Source of the DNA: Struthidea cinerea | Taxonomy: Eukaryota; Chordata; Aves; Passeriformes; Corcoracidae | Assembly (NCBI GenBank): GCA_013397865.1 | Contig: VZTI01000542.1 | Coordinates: forward strand, 248,001-312,000 | Length of the DNA stretch: 64,000 nucleotides | Direction: 5' to 3' | Part shown: piece by piece, positions 21,194 to 35,114 of the stretch | Layout: every line of letters begins with the position of its first letter | How positions within the stretch are numbered: the stretch's first letter is position 1 | Notes under the pieces: generated by a model | Databases searched by the model: none | What the model saw: the letters and a program-made list of their open reading frames with translations, nothing else | What the model was told of the DNA's origin: nothing | Position numbers and translations under genes: made by a program

Positions 21194-24100
21194 CTGACAA
21201 ATTTTGATAAACAAACTACTGTTAATAAAAAAATGCTTCATGGGCACAGTTACAAGTGCAGTTTGACATCAAGGCCAGGTTGGATGGGGCTCTGAACAAC
21301 CTGGTCTAGTGAAAGGTGCTCCTGCCCACGGCTGGGGGTTTGGAACTAGATGACTTTTAAGGTCCCTTCCAACCCAACCATTCTATGATTCTATGATCAT
21401 ACAGATAAAATCAAATACGGGAGAATGATCACAGCTGCTGAAATGAAAACACTACATAAACAGTTATTGAGGTGGATTTTCCATGAGTAAAACTTTTGCC
21501 ATGAAGTGGCCAGCAGAGGCCACTCAAAATCAAAAGATGTTGCTGTCAAGAAAGAAAACAAGAAAAAACCCACAGAACTGTACAGTAAACCACAGAAACT
21601 AAGCAGTGAATCAATTCCTTATGTTACCTTGACAATTTAGCTTGTGGCAACAATAAAGATGAAGGCATGATAGGGAAGATTAGTTTGATGCTAAGCAGTA
21701 TGCTAAAATAAATTCCTGTATTCTGAAGTTTTACATAGAGAAATCAAGCACTCGGCTCGCCTTTCATGCTATGAGAGAATGATCCTCTTCTGGAGACATA
21801 AGAGGGTAAATATTCTACAGGGGACAAACATATGTATTTACTGTACTTAAGACTGGGGCACAAACAACTGGTTCTGCTGATACCTTCTACAACTTCTTTT
21901 ACCCTTTCACCTTCACACCACCACCACCATGAACCACCTTTAATTTTGCCAAGAAAAGGCAAACACAACTCCCACCAAAGGACAGCCAAGGCTCAGAGAG
22001 ACAGCTCATTTTTGAAATGTGCTGGGAACATTTACTGAGATTTCTTGAACCGTCACAGTTTACAGTGCAGGCTGTGAGTCACTGAATATCACAAAGAATA
22101 TGCAGAACTACTCTGTAAACAAAAAACATTTTTCTCCTGTTGTTCCTCCCTAACTTGTCTTTCTATTACTCATTTTTTATTTCTCTGCACCTTTGTTTTG
22201 TAGAGCTTATCTTTTGCTTCTCTCAAGTCAAACACTTCTTTCAATGACTTCTCGTCAATATCTGTTCTAATTGACTGTGATACAACAGAGGCTCATTCCT
22301 GTAAATGTCTGAAAATGGTCAGCCCTCTTCAGAGTCAAATCCAAAGACAGCTTGAACTTAGCGAGCAGCCAAAACTCATTTCTCGCTATGGAATAGTAAC
22401 CCTGTTTCCAGACAAATAAAACTGAAGAAAGAAAATAAAGAAAACACACAGCTATCCACAGCACAGTAAATATTAATACAGAAATAATGACAAAATTTAA
22501 CACCACTTCCAAGTTGCTGTTTTTTCCCCAGCTGATTTATGTATCACATGTCCCAAAAAATAAAATATATACAATTGACAGCATGATTATGATGTTATTC
22601 AATATTCCTAATTTTTTTCAGTATGAAAGCAACCATAAAGTGTTGGGAATTAATTAAATAATGTTACTCCTCAGTAACTCTCAGTGACAAAACCATCGTT
22701 GGACTTTAACTGAGGCAAACTCAAAAAACAGAGCTGCCATTTGGCAAAGTTGCTGTGCCTTAGGCTTCCCAGCGCAGCATGGTAATGCTGGGGAGTCATT
22801 AAAAAAAAGGGGCCTCAATTACGTAACTTCTCATCTTCTTATCTGAAGATGAGTCCAACGTAAATGAATCTATAAACAGACACACACTGAAGAATTACAG
22901 TCTTTTAAGTATGTATAATTCTATCACAAACCTTTTTTCTCATTTTTTGCCACTTGCTTCTTTCTTTCTGTCCTCCTAAAACCCCTTGTGTAGTGATATG
23001 AGATTTGAGCAATGTCTTGGGATTTTCAGAAGAACTAGAAAGACCTCTTAGAAAAGGGGAGAAATGTTGGTATCTACAGGTGTCCTATGACCAAATGTCT
23101 TTGTTTCCAGCTTTCTAGACTGAATGTCATCTAAGCCTCACCAGACAGTATACAGACAACAAACTTATCACTAACGGTAACACCAGTAAGGTTCATTGCA
23201 GGTAAATCTTTGCAGCATCAAAAACTAACTGTGCTGCACAGGGCAAAGACAGAGGTAAACCAGCACTTAGCCATGGCAAGGTAACACAAGGAATAAGGGA
23301 AACGGAAATGGAAATGAAAGAATGTGGGAACATAAACTTGAGCTTTGTGAAACACTGATTTCATGTCTTACCTTGAATGATCTGTTATAGTCTACCTCTT
23401 CTCAAGACAGAGCTCCTGCTAAAAATTTACCTGAATGGAAACTTTCAAGTCTTTGGAAAGATTCAAACATTCAAGTTTCTAAACTGATTTACAGTTTCTA
23501 TTGGTAAGTCCATACTATTTTTTATACACATCTGTAATATCACTTTCAAATTTATTTAGGTAAAATAGCTTTAAAAATCAAAGGAATTGCTGTGGACCCT
23601 GTCGATCTTACTACAAGAAACCGTCAAAATGGATTGAATACTTGAAAGCCAGAAATTGAACTAATACATTTGCAGCTTTACAATGCTCTTCATGAACAAA
23701 GTAAAACACAATTTGCAAGAAGACTTTGGTTTGCTTCTTTGCAAATAAAGAACGAATTCTCACAAACTCCTTAAAAAGAAAGTTTTGCATCTGTTTGCTT
23801 TACTGTATGAGTTCATTAGCAAACCGATATTTACTACAATTCAAAATTCTTCTTCCCTTGGACAGTGAGATTCTCTATCCACTGACCAGGGAAAAACTAA
23901 ATTGGAAGCAAACATAAATACTGTGCAAGATACCCACTCCTCTATATGCAGTCTATGAGGAAGGACAGATTATGGTCCCCAGGAAGAATAATAGATGATT
24001 ATGTGCAATCAAATGTGAGGAATGGGAAGGCAAGTAAAGTCTTTTCCAGGGGTTATGAACTATGTTAAGGAAAAGATTTTAGAAGTGGCTAAGTACAAAT

Positions 24101-27100
24101 GGAAAGATCTGAAAGCAGCAGAAGAAACCTATGCCACATGAATTTAAAAATACAATTTCAGATTCCAAAACAACAGGCATCTTTCTATGAGTTGATGTTG
24201 TCCACCAGAGTCCACTTGCATGGGTGAACTGGAAACGTGTTAATAGTTGCTTCTACTGAGGATATTCCTACTTTTCTACTAGCATCAAGGTTATCAAAAC
24301 AGGAAATCCCTTTCTGTTGCTGGCAGAAACCTTTTTCTGTTATAACTTAAAGCTTCTGAGTGGGAAAACAATTACGCCTTCAAGAGGCAAATCATATGGA
24401 GTGTGATGGCTTGGCAGCACACAGTAGCAATTTCCACACATATCTGAGTAACACAGGTGCTAACAACAAACCAGATTACTGTGGGAGTAGGATATAGTTG
24501 CTACTGTAACAGGGTAGAGGATTCAATGTTTCAAGGAGCTTTAAAAACTGCATTTACACATACTGTATGACTTATTGTATGGCTTCATCTTTGTGCGACA
24601 GGTCAGGATGGATTAAAACTCATTATCATAATCCAAAAATATCCAAAAATTCTGTAACTTTGAAACTTATTTACTCTAAAAGGACTGCTAACCATGATAA
24701 GCAATAAATAATCGTAAGAAATTTTATTTTTTGTTAGTTTAAAGATGCTTCATCTTACAGCTGTAAACCCAAATTCCATTGTCATCAAGCCAACATACGA
24801 AAAATTGGGAAGTCACCCACAAAAGCACACTTCACAATTGCTGCCATTTGTAATTAGTGCTTTACCATGAACAACTTCCATAAATTCCCTGACACACTGT
24901 GTTCACAATGCTCAGCTCTTAAGAGAATTGAAAGATGAGGAACATTGGATTTGTCCTCTGGGGAGGAAAAGAGATTGTGTTTTCCCTGTTAGATCAGAGC
25001 CAAGAAAGCATTTATAGTGACAGCAAAAGCAGAAATGTGAGGGCAATTGCAGAACAGGACCTTCAAAGCAATTACTGTGACATTAAAGTCTTGAAGTTGA
25101 TTCTATACCCTATGCAGTCAACCAGCTCTTCTGATGAAGATTGTCTAAAGAATATGTAAAGTTTTTTGTTCCACAGATCCACGTTTGTATCCTGAGTATA
25201 TGACCAGGCAATTTCCAAGAGCAATAAGGATGTATTTTGGAGGCTCATTTTTATGAAATCAAGACAGACATGTTGTTGTCTGCTGTCTCACATTTCTTAT
25301 AGGAAAAACAAGCAACAAATTTGTAGCCTCAAAACTGAGATTATGTTCTGAAATACATTAATCTCTTAAGAGCATCACACTCCTAGCAATAACACTAAGC
25401 AACATTCCCTCTAATTGCCTGGAATATCGTAACCAAGAAGTTGCATCCACAGTGAAAACATATCTCATTAACATTAAAAGTAAATCACTTACATGACAGC
25501 AGAGTAGAAAAAAAATGACAGTAAGTTTTTCCTATCTCAGTGATATTTCACCTGCCCATTACTGACAACACAATAAATTAGTACTAGTGTAGCTATATGC
25601 TCCTATTTGGCTTCAGAACCTTTCCTTACAAAATGCCTTTTGTCAGTTGTGACCAGCGTTCCACAAAAGATGCAGTTTCTCCCGTAGGTGTGCATGCTGG
25701 CTAAAAGTAAGGAAGTTTGTGGAGAAGTCAATAAAGGAGACAGGCTCTATCAATAACCTGTTACATCCACAATGATTTGTGACTAACTTATGCAGAATTG
25801 GTATGTGTACTCACAGCTGAGATACAATTTGATGTCTTTTCATTATACAGACAGTGAAATCCAGCATGAAGGTTTTCGTTAGCTTGAGTTAGAAATAATA
25901 TGAACATTCCAAACTCCGGGCTGAAAGGAAGAAGTGTCTACACACTACCTTATGTCATGTGATTTGTAGTGTCTGTCCTAACTGTAGTCTTGGCTTCTGG
26001 CAAATGTGAAACAAGTCTAAAAGACAGCTCATGTACCTCTAACTATCCTGCACTTACTGTGATCTAAATATACACATGGTAACTTGTCGGTCAGACAAAC
26101 TAGCTGAAATTACTTCACACAGAGAAAATTACCCCAAATCAGATGATCTGTGATAATTTGCTACTATGTGTTTTCTGTTCATGTGGTTAAATTAGCAAAC
26201 TAATAAAATCCTTTACAACACAATATATTCTGCACATATTTTTGTTTCCAAATTTTATAATTAAAGAAACCTTTTTCCTCAAGGTGTTAGTTACACTATT
26301 TCTTGTATACCTCTTCCTTTAAATCCAGGCACACTATTACATTACCTCCAATTATACAATGTTAAGAGGGAGAGAGAAAAAAATCATAGCTAACTGACTA
26401 TACAAATTCAAATTTAATTATATTCTGAATGCACTAGGCACTTTTCACGACCACAGGAAGACAAAGTCCAATACATCCCAGAGAGTTTAGAGTCTAGAAA
26501 CCCCCTTAGAAATTATTTAAAGCAAGTCTGTCAAATTTTATTTTGGGTCTGACATATTGGTATTCACTGGAATAAAGACAATGACTGTGTGGTCCCAAGA
26601 GAAAGCCAGGAACCCTGTTAATCTGAATGTACAAACTCATAGCATTAAGGCACAAGGGTGCAGGCATATATACACCATACATACAGAATATGCTATGTAT
26701 CGTAACTGCTTTAGTGACCAGTGTGATTTTTTTCTCTTCAGATCTTTCACAAAGAATACAATAATATCCGAAGTCTCCACAGAGCTGCTGTTGTGGCAGT
26801 TGGCTTGTTCACCACGTCCTATGTGTACAGGATAGGAAAAGAATGACAGAGTGGTCAAGCAGCTCGCTGTGACGGTGTTAAGGCACTCTAGGGTGTGTTT
26901 CAAGGAGAGTGGAATACATGCCTCCTGTATCTGAAGACTACGATAAACCCAAGACATGAACCAGTAGATCACTAAAATACATCCTGTCTGATAATAGTGC
27001 ACTGAATATTTTTATGTACATATCATTCTGTTCTCTGCAGCAAAACACAATCTTTCCTCTGAATCAGGGAAACAAGTTTTGTCTTTAGAAAACGCTGTAC

Positions 27101-27265
27101 AAGAGTCATAATTTCTTTGGCAGAGTCCGTGTAATAGGGAGGATATTTCTACTCCACTGTAGACAGTGCAGAAGAGCTGGGAAAAACTAGATCCTTTTGA
27201 ACACTTCCAGTGGGAGACAGAAATTCCCAGCAGAAAAAGGGATGATGAAAAAACAGATTACTCAC
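21194..27265 (-). other. ARHGAP6 intron 10 (6,072 bp)
   Basis: Bounded by GTGAGT and TTTGTCAG. Holds a CR1 3' stub (21270-21395) 77 nt from the acceptor of exon 11. The rest is AT-rich non-coding DNA with no recognised element. Confidence 0.92.
21270..21395 (+). mobile_element. CR1 LINE 3' stub, copy C
   Basis: CAAGGCCAGGTTGGATGGGG to TTCTATGATTCTATGAT: only the last ~125 bp of a CR1, well preserved. It lies antisense to ARHGAP6 just upstream (in transcript sense) of exon 11. Confidence 0.96.
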
Positions 27266-27363
27266 GATGACTGGGAAGCTTTCCTCCTCAGCAAATAGTC
27301 TACCACATCTGGGTCAGTCTCTAATAAGCTAATAAGCACTTCATTCTGTAAATCAGGGGAAAC
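27266..27363 (-). CDS. ARHGAP6: ARHGAP6 exon 10: segment after the GAP domain
   Basis: This 98-nt exon encodes residues 355-386 plus two bases: V-S-P-D-L-Q-N-E-V-L-I-S-L-L-E-T and then D-P-D-V-V-D-Y-L-L-R-R-K-A-S-Q-S. It is nearly identical to other ARHGAP6 proteins. The acceptor is TCTTCATAG and the donor GTGAGTAA. The trailing TC joins G of exon 11 to give Ser. It has no long open frame around it and was found by looking for the missing link between exons 9 and 11. Confidence 0.95.
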
Positions 27364-30300
27364 CTATGAAGACATAAAAAAATACTTAGTTGGAGGTTAA
27401 TAACTTTTCACATACATTAATTTTGGTACTATGCTTAATCTAAATAACCAAGTACATTTACGGAGAGTATATAAAATATTCAGAGGCTTTCACTTAAAAG
27501 AGAAATTTCATGTAACAACAGATGAAGTAGGACTAAAGATCACTTTGTACAATGTTAGATGCTGATTACTGTTGAATAACCGGTTGGTATCCAGTTGGTT
27601 ATTACATCTGGAAATAACAGTGGGATTACTTATGTATCACAATCTCAAAAGCTCCAGTTTAAGGTCCTCACTTTACACCCCCCTTCAAAGATCTGAAGAC
27701 CTTTACAAATCTCCATCTCTGGCTCTCCAGCCACTCTGACCAACAGGCTCAGTCAGAATTTGTGTCACCTTCTTTGGAGCTGGGCCTTCTTATTTGCTAA
27801 CTTTCTCTTTGCACTCTGTAGGGGGATGAACCTTCAAAACCCTTGATAGCTTCAGATGCTGTGGGATACAGCAACATCTCCTGGGCAGGTAGCAGAAATG
27901 GCACCCCAAAACCCGCACAAGTAAACTTTGTGCTTCCAACTGCACTTTACATGAGTCTTATCAATCCTGGAGTGAGTTTGTCTGCTTTGTCTGCATTACA
28001 GTGGAACATTCAACTAAAACTTCAAAACACTGAAACAGATGAAAACATCCAAGAAACTTGAACAGCCCAGGTTCACTCATGACAGATGGAACTCGATGTA
28101 AGACAATCTCAGCAAGGGGTCATCAGCTGGGCAATATATGTTTCTGGATGCAATCTGTCAGAGCCTGAATCTCTTGACCTTCAAGTCACACTTCATGGAC
28201 CATTTGTTCCCCCTGACATTTCCTGGGAAATAGGAATAGAATTACTAACACATTCCCCAGAGGAATATCTCATTTTGGGAGATATTTAGGGAGTCAAGTT
28301 ACATAAAAGGCATATTTCTCAAAATAAGGAAATAATCAGAAAATAAATGAAGATATGCATAATTTAATTAAAACTGACCCAAAATCTCTATGAAAAACTT
28401 GTGTAACCACCTACTCAGTTTTCAAAAATTGTATTCAGTCTCTGAACTGGAAAAATATCTTACTGATGGTCACTGATATACTGGTCTTTAAACAAATTTT
28501 TTTACAGGACTGTATTTTTGGAAACCTGGTGTGCTGTAACTTCTCCATTCAGACAGCCTTTCTATATACTAGAAGAAACTCCAGATAAAGTTTGATGGTA
28601 AAACATAATCCACACATTTTTGTCTGTAACTTACTACTCAGCTTTATATCAAGTAGCTTGTAAGAAACTACTGAGAGAACTTTGTCAGAAAAACAAAAAC
28701 ACATCTTGCCCTATTTAAAAAAAAAAGATAAATCAGTCTTTCATTCCATCAGAACAAGTCTTGAAAAAGTTCCACCAGAAGTTCAGTTCCAACAGAAAGC
28801 TTCTATGAAACCCAGACTTAACAGTTCTATTGAGTCATAGGACTTTTACCTGAATGAATCTGCAAGTACATTTGTACTGATTGTCTCCTTGCCAGCTATC
28901 TACTGGGTTTGGGGCTTCCTCCTGTGCAGCAATTTCCTTCAGTTTAGTTCAGTAACTTGGCAAGTGTAGAAATTATATGAACGTAATTCTAAACTTACAC
29001 TTATAGAGAACTACAATATCAGCATCTCAGGAAGATGTCATCATAACTATTACTGAATTAATTGTTTCACTGGTAATCACACCTGAGTTGATGGATGAGA
29101 ACTTGAAATTGGGGACAGAAGGGAAGCCAAGGCACTGCTGAAAAAACAGCTCTGGAGGACACAGAGGGATGTATCAGAGGGCTCCAGGGTTGTCAGGACT
29201 CCAGTAGAGTACCTGATATTCTGAGATATTGGGGTTGGGTGCTACTTGAGAGTCACAGCTGTTGAGACACAGAAGGATGGAGAGACCCTTGAAGTGTCTC
29301 CTTTGTGCTGTCCCTTGCCACTGATGTGGCACAGAAAGACAGCATGTGGGAAGGCCACAGTAGCCTCTAACAGTAAAAATACGAAATTTCATATACTCTG
29401 TAGCACTTCTTTGCAGCAGGACTGGCTTTGGGCACTAGGAGATGAAATGCATGACCAAGCTGCTGTTCTCCATCCTTCATGACAAGTCAAAGCCAGCAAG
29501 ATGCTGGGTGGTTGAGTTGTGCCTCCTTGCATTCAGTCACTGGACATAGTCCAGAGAGAGGCAAAAAACAGTCATTTATACATCCCCATAAAACATTTTA
29601 ATGCATCCCTAAGATTCGCTGAAATGGGCAAGATTTGGATATGAAAGTGATTATCATCACTGACATTAATGAAGCATGGTCAGATTCCATCTTCTATAAG
29701 AAATCCACTTTGGCATGCTACTGATGTTAACAATAGTTACTTAGTAAAAATGGTGCTCAGTATCCTGGGTTCTTCTGACAAACAGAATCTCTCTGACCCC
29801 ACAAATGGCAGAATCATTCCAATATTGTGGTCTGGGTACCCCACCACATCCTGGTTTCCTAAGGTTTGGTTCAAAAATATTGATCCGTTTCAATGCTGAA
29901 ACCAATCAGTTTTATAACCTCCCCAAATATAAAAGTTACAGAAAGAAAAAATAAACCAAACACAAAAGCAGCTGAGCATCAATACACTATGTTATAGCTA
30001 TAGCTGAATGCCTAAGTCCAGATGTTCTTTTTTTAGTAGCATAAATGCCAAGTATAAACAGTAAAAGCTACTCTGGAAAACAAAAGAGATTTCTTTTCCC
30101 CACACTTTGTTTAACCTTCAGATGAAAGTGCAAGCACTAAAGAGATGAAGGAATACATCCATCAGAATTAAAAGAACCCAGATGCAGGTTAGTCTAACCT
30201 TAGCCCCATCCTCTCCACACTGAAAATCAGAATGTGTGCCTTAAGTATTATGTACTGAGATGTGTCTGTGCTGTGAGAAGTTCTTAAAGAGAAACAACAG

Positions 30301-31667
30301 TAAGAACTCTTCAAGTATTGCAAGTATTCTTATTCAAGTATTATCTTAAACTTGATAGTGCCATCCACACTCTGGACCAGCAGACCTTCACCCAAGAGTG
30401 TAGTTTGGTCATATTCTTTTCCTGGAATGAAAAATAGCACCTAGCATTTTCCCAAACTGTGAAAAGCATTAAAAAAATAAAACAAAAAAGAAAATGATTG
30501 CAAGTGTCTCACTGGTACAAGAATAAAAATAAAAGCCAGGAAAACCACAAAGAAGTTCATCTGAGGCAGGGCTTATGAGTGCTTTCTCATGCTCTACTCC
30601 CTGTTGAAATCTGATAGACATCTTCCATTTACAGTACTATGTGGCCATCAGCCCACAGTTCAGGCTCGTCCATCTTCTTCCAGCAAGGTCTCCAGCACTC
30701 AGCTTTGCTGAAGCACTGAAGGTTTCCAGAGTGCTCTTTCTGCTTTGGGAACGTATCTCCTCAGTTTTACAAACAGTGCTGCTTAGTCTCAGGACACAAC
30801 GACCAAAGCTTTTTCCACTTTTGTCAAGACTACTGGTTTTGTTACAATGTGTATTTTTACTAAAATAAAGACAGAACAGTGCCCACCACAAGATCTGACT
30901 GGCCTCTGCTACCCCAGAGCAGGGTTCTCTCAGACACAAATCACACTGAGCTGACCTGCAATTTTGTACACAAAAAGAGCATAAGATAAAGCCACAGAAT
31001 GAACTTCTCGGGTATCTGCTAGGCATGAGGAATGTGATCTAACTAAACTGTATCTTAAGTAAACAACATGTCCAAGTCCAAGGCTATCAGACTTCTTACG
31101 AAGAACTTCCTTGCTTCAGCGAGAGAACTGAAGGGAACTCAGGAACTACATAGATTTATGTTTTATTCCTTTTACCCAACTAACAAATGAGAAAGCTTTG
31201 TCCTTCCCTTCCTTTCCTTTCCATCCAACCAACAAATAAATATTGGGTAGGGAAGGCAATTCCTTAAATTCAATCCCCTTAAAGGGATCTCTTAATCCCT
31301 GCAGAAAAATTGTCTTCCTGACTTCCAAAACTGAGATGTGAAAGATCATTTTCAGTCTTGTCCATGCATTGCTCAGTATACAACTGAATAGCCAACCCCA
31401 TCCCTTCCACAATCAATCTTCTAAACAATATACCCTTACCTATATAGAAACCATTCCAAGCAAGATGTAAGTATATTTTTTAATATTTTTACTTACTGCA
31501 AATCATCCTCCTTGCTAGAAGACCACTCTTTTTAACCAATAATTATTGATCCTAATTTAATGCAGCTTCTGCGGTTTATTTCGTCCCCTTCTACTTTAAT
31601 ACCAACCAGGTATTTTCTCATTTATCTCACAAATGCATACGAACAATATGAGAAAACATCCACTCAC
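27364..31667 (-). other. ARHGAP6 intron 9 (4,304 bp)
   Basis: Bounded by GTGAGTGG and TTCATAG. No interspersed repeat or embedded gene recognised; only short chance frames. Confidence 0.9.
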
Positions 31668-31847
31668 CATGAAAAGGGCTTCATAGTTTTCAATCATCTT
31701 TTGCACGACAGCTATGATAGCAGTACTCTCTTCAGCTCGGGCTGAGCTCTGAACTGAGAATTCTTTGTCCGTAGATTTCTGCTTGTGCAACAAGTTAGGG
31801 CCAAAGATGGTGGCCAGGTTAAGCGATGTCATTTTGTTCCCAGTAAT
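31668..31847 (-). CDS. ARHGAP6: ARHGAP6 exon 9: end of RhoGAP domain with catalytic-site Asn
   Basis: This 180-nt exon, exactly 60 codons in phase 0 on both sides, encodes residues 295-354. It carries MTSLNLATIFGPNLL, whose Asn (N312) is the conserved residue that stabilises the GTPase transition state in RhoGAPs (family knowledge), and ends VVQKMIENYEALFM, the last domain helix. The acceptor is CTTTTTTAG and the donor GTGAGTGG after ATG. Skipping it would keep the frame but remove the catalytic Asn. In the sense strand a TG-rich tract lies roughly 66-125 nt upstream of the acceptor. Confidence 0.97.
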
Positions 31848-34800
31848 CTAAAAAAGAGAATATAAATGAGGTGGGGTCTCAGAGGGCCTAATGTATACAG
31901 ATATGTATATGGACACTTCTACACACACTCACACCCTGACACACACACACACCAACACATACACACTCTCTCCCCCCCAATTTGGTAGATGCTTCATTGA
32001 TCAAAACCAAAACCTCGTGCTTGTCAATAAAAAATCAACAACTTTTAGAAACACCTTGTTTTGAACATCTCTGCAACACGCACTGTAGATTTTCTGGATA
32101 TATTTTCAAGTGGATTAGAGGAGTAGAAGGTGAAAGTGTTTTTGGCCCTTAATTCCCCCGAAGCTCAACAGTGGCATACTCCTGAATGTAGAGAAACCTC
32201 CCTCCTACTTCACCATCTCAGCACATTGCTGTCTCCTAGGGTCAAACACTGAAAACTCCTGGCTTTCTCAAGTAGCAGTCATGATCTGAAACAAACACAG
32301 TGATACTTTTCCACGTTTAAACTGTTTAGATAATTAAGGAGCAGGCTCATTGTTTTTATTAGTATTTTCCTGTATTTCTAGAGCATGCCAAATGTTTACT
32401 TGTTAGGTGGCTTTTTTCAGTTTGTTGGGTTTTTTACCTTTTTTCCTACTTCTATAAACCTGTGCTCAAGGAAGCAACAGTAACCTGAATTTTGAGGAAG
32501 TAAAAGGCTAGGAATACATACTAGACTAGACAGGAATTACCTGAAAAATATGTCTCATACATTATAACATCAAAAATTTCATTGTCATATTTGTGATTAG
32601 ACTACTATTTTCCCCTTCTATTCCTTCAACAAAGCAAAAAGTAGAGGTCATTTGAACTAATAATTTTTTAAAAGGACATAAATAGGGACCAAAAAGAGGT
32701 AGTAAAAACAGAATTTCAAGAAATGGGTTGTACAAAACAGATGTTTTCAAAGTAGTATTTTTAAAATATTTTTGTAGCTGATCATTGAATGAATACTCTA
32801 GTCAAACTTAAAAGTGCACTGACTGCATCTGGTTTATTTTTGAAAGAGCTCAACTAGACAGCCCAGAAATGACAGTAAAAAGCTTGTCTTTTTATTGGTA
32901 GGAGCACTGTGTAATGTTGGAAAGACATCTGTACTAAGTAGGTGCACAGGCAGTCACAGCAAACATGCTGGCTCTTAGTTTAGAGACTCACCCCAGCATG
33001 ACTGTGAGAACAGCACACCCCGTTATTTGCACACCCCCGAGCATCCAGCTGTTCTCCGGTGACCTGCTTTTTAAACTCAGTCCAAGCTTTGAGCCACCAC
33101 GGATGCACAGGCACACGACGCCTCAAGTGTGCTGCGGCAGCCTCTGGCTGTGCCCAGATCTGCATGCAGACTGTTTGTACAAACAGTGAGCCTTTTCTTA
33201 AGGGCAGCCTTAAGGGCATCCTTAAAAAATGTTGTAAACATTTCCACTGAAATTAACTGAATGAGTAATTTTAATAAAGGTAGTCATCCATCTTCATCTT
33301 CATGAGAGAAGGGCTGTTGAAAGAAATCAAGAAGAGGGCCTGTGTGCCAAAGCTTGGCTGTTTTCCTTCCAGTGATAGCAAACAGTCTGATAAAATACTT
33401 TCTCTTGCCCTGTATGCCTTTATTCACTTAATTATTCATAAATAGCTTAACAAATTGTGAGCAGAATACTGTATTATCTATAAAAGGTATCCAGTTGCAC
33501 ATAATATTCCTGATGCTTACAAAACTGCCAAGACAGCTTACATAAATTTGCCTTGCCAAAATACCTGTGGCAAAGCTGATGTACAACTGCTGAGCCAAAT
33601 CAACTCTGTTAAGCAGCATCTCCTAGCCCTGCAATAAGATCCTCTTGGGTACATTCCTGAACCAACAGAGAACTCTTTGCAGGACCAGAGGGACCATGAC
33701 CTTAGCTGGCTTATACGTGTTTTTGAGCACAGTAAAACTGTTACACGCTGCTCTTTCTAAATGCTTTCCATCACAATGATATAGTTTTTTATCAAGTCCT
33801 TGCTGAGAACAAAAATAATAGCATTTAAAGTGGATTTAAAAGTCAAATAGGCCTTGAAGTCACATACAACGCTGGAAGTTAGGACCAGTAAAGATAGAAT
33901 AAGTGGAAATCAGGACTTGACGCAGAAATTTGGAAAAACTATGTCTCAAAGTGCCAATTGTTAAAATCGGACAACTGCAAAAGGCATCCAGATTTGACAA
34001 AACCAGCAGGATTTTCCATCTGGAAGACAAAATTCTCTCGGAGTTTCTGAAGAATCTCAGAAGTAACGTTAGAAGTAGTCTCTGCTGCAGTTCAGAGGAG
34101 TGAGAAGTCCTTCCATGGATAAAACAGTGCAATTTGGTCAAGCAGTGACAGACTATATCCATTTTATCCAGTTAACAGAGTAGCCACCTTTTACACAGCA
34201 GCCTACTAGTCCAAGCACTTCCCTGGCAGGAAATGGGAAACCTGGATTTTCAGGTCTTCCGTAGTGTGAATGGGCACAGGTGCAGACGTGAGAATGCTCA
34301 GGGCTAGAGCTCAGCCCCACAGCTGTGGGCATTCTTGTCTCTGTGGGGTGAGTGCACACCAAACTCTCCACTGAATTTGGTCCAGACTGCAACAGTTAAG
34401 GAGGTCAAAAAGAAAAGAGGCAAGGACGAACCCTGACTCCAGTGAGTGATGAGGTCTGTCAGCTGCAAGGATACAGACAGTTCCTGTCCTCTGTTTTTTA
34501 TTTTTCACTACCCAGTGCACACAAGGAAGCTAAGAGAACGAAGAAGCGAACTGCTACATCCAAAGGTCATATAAAAAAGCAACAACAGAGAATGAAAAGA
34601 AAACAAAAAAGCATATTCTTGCATGCTGACCTTTTCTGAGTACTTTTTCCATAGAATATAATAGGATAAAACAAGGCAGTGGGGGAAGGATGGATGACAT
34701 TAGATGTTCTTAACAGCAAGGTTGGTACACTGTGAATCTCCCAAAGGAAGTGGTAGATGCTTTACTGATTAGGTCATACAAAAATTAAACTTTCATAGCC

Positions 34801-34965
34801 CTAAGAACATAGTAAACAACTAAATGGCAGAAATGCAGGCAAATAGATTAAGTCTCTCCCATCGTTCACGGGTATGCCACCACTGTGTATGTTCCAAGGC
34901 TTTAAAGGTCTCTTTTCCGACCACAAATTAAGTAAAGTCAAAGGACACATGTGACCAGGACTTAC
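31848..34965 (-). other. ARHGAP6 intron 8 (3,118 bp)
   Basis: Bounded by GTAAGT and TTTTTTAG. Contains a CA-rich microsatellite near its 3' end (31914-31972). No embedded gene recognised. Confidence 0.92.
31914..31972 (-). repeat. CA/TG microsatellite near exon 9 acceptor
   Basis: On the plus strand mostly CA with interruptions, followed by TCTCTCCCCCCC. In the ARHGAP6 transcript it reads as UG repeats ending about 66 nt before the 3' splice site of exon 9. Confidence 0.92.
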
Positions 34966-35114
34966 CTCTTGGCCATCCTTGTCTTTGGTGTCTTCTGCAT
35001 GGCCAGCTACTGTGGAGAGGAACTGCAGCAGCCGGTGAAGGGTATCGCAGTTACAAGGAGGTAGAAGATAAATGAGAAGCTGTAAGGTGCTTAGCTGCTC
35101 ATCAGGCTCTAATA
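34966..35114 (-). CDS. ARHGAP6: ARHGAP6 exon 8: RhoGAP middle helices
   Basis: This 149-nt exon encodes residues 245 (split) to 294. It reads L-E-P-D-E-Q-L-S-T-L-Q-L-L-I-Y-L-L-P then C-N-C-D-T-L-H-R-L-L-Q-F-L, and ends K-D-K-D-G-Q-E. These are the LP-x-x-x-x-x-x-L-x-x-L-x-x-F-L helices typical of RhoGAP domains. The acceptor is CCTCTTAG and the donor GTAAGTCC after GAG. It ends in phase 0 and joins exon 9 at Ile. The segment AGHAEDTKD is the least conserved part and corresponds to a surface loop in the fold (inference). Confidence 0.97.

Noticed and set aside
34683..34790. Possible ancient LINE fragment (TCTCCCAAAGGAAGTGGTAGATGC)
   Set aside because: Faint resemblance to a CR1-like 3' motif only over about 25 nt, with no supporting flanks or tail.
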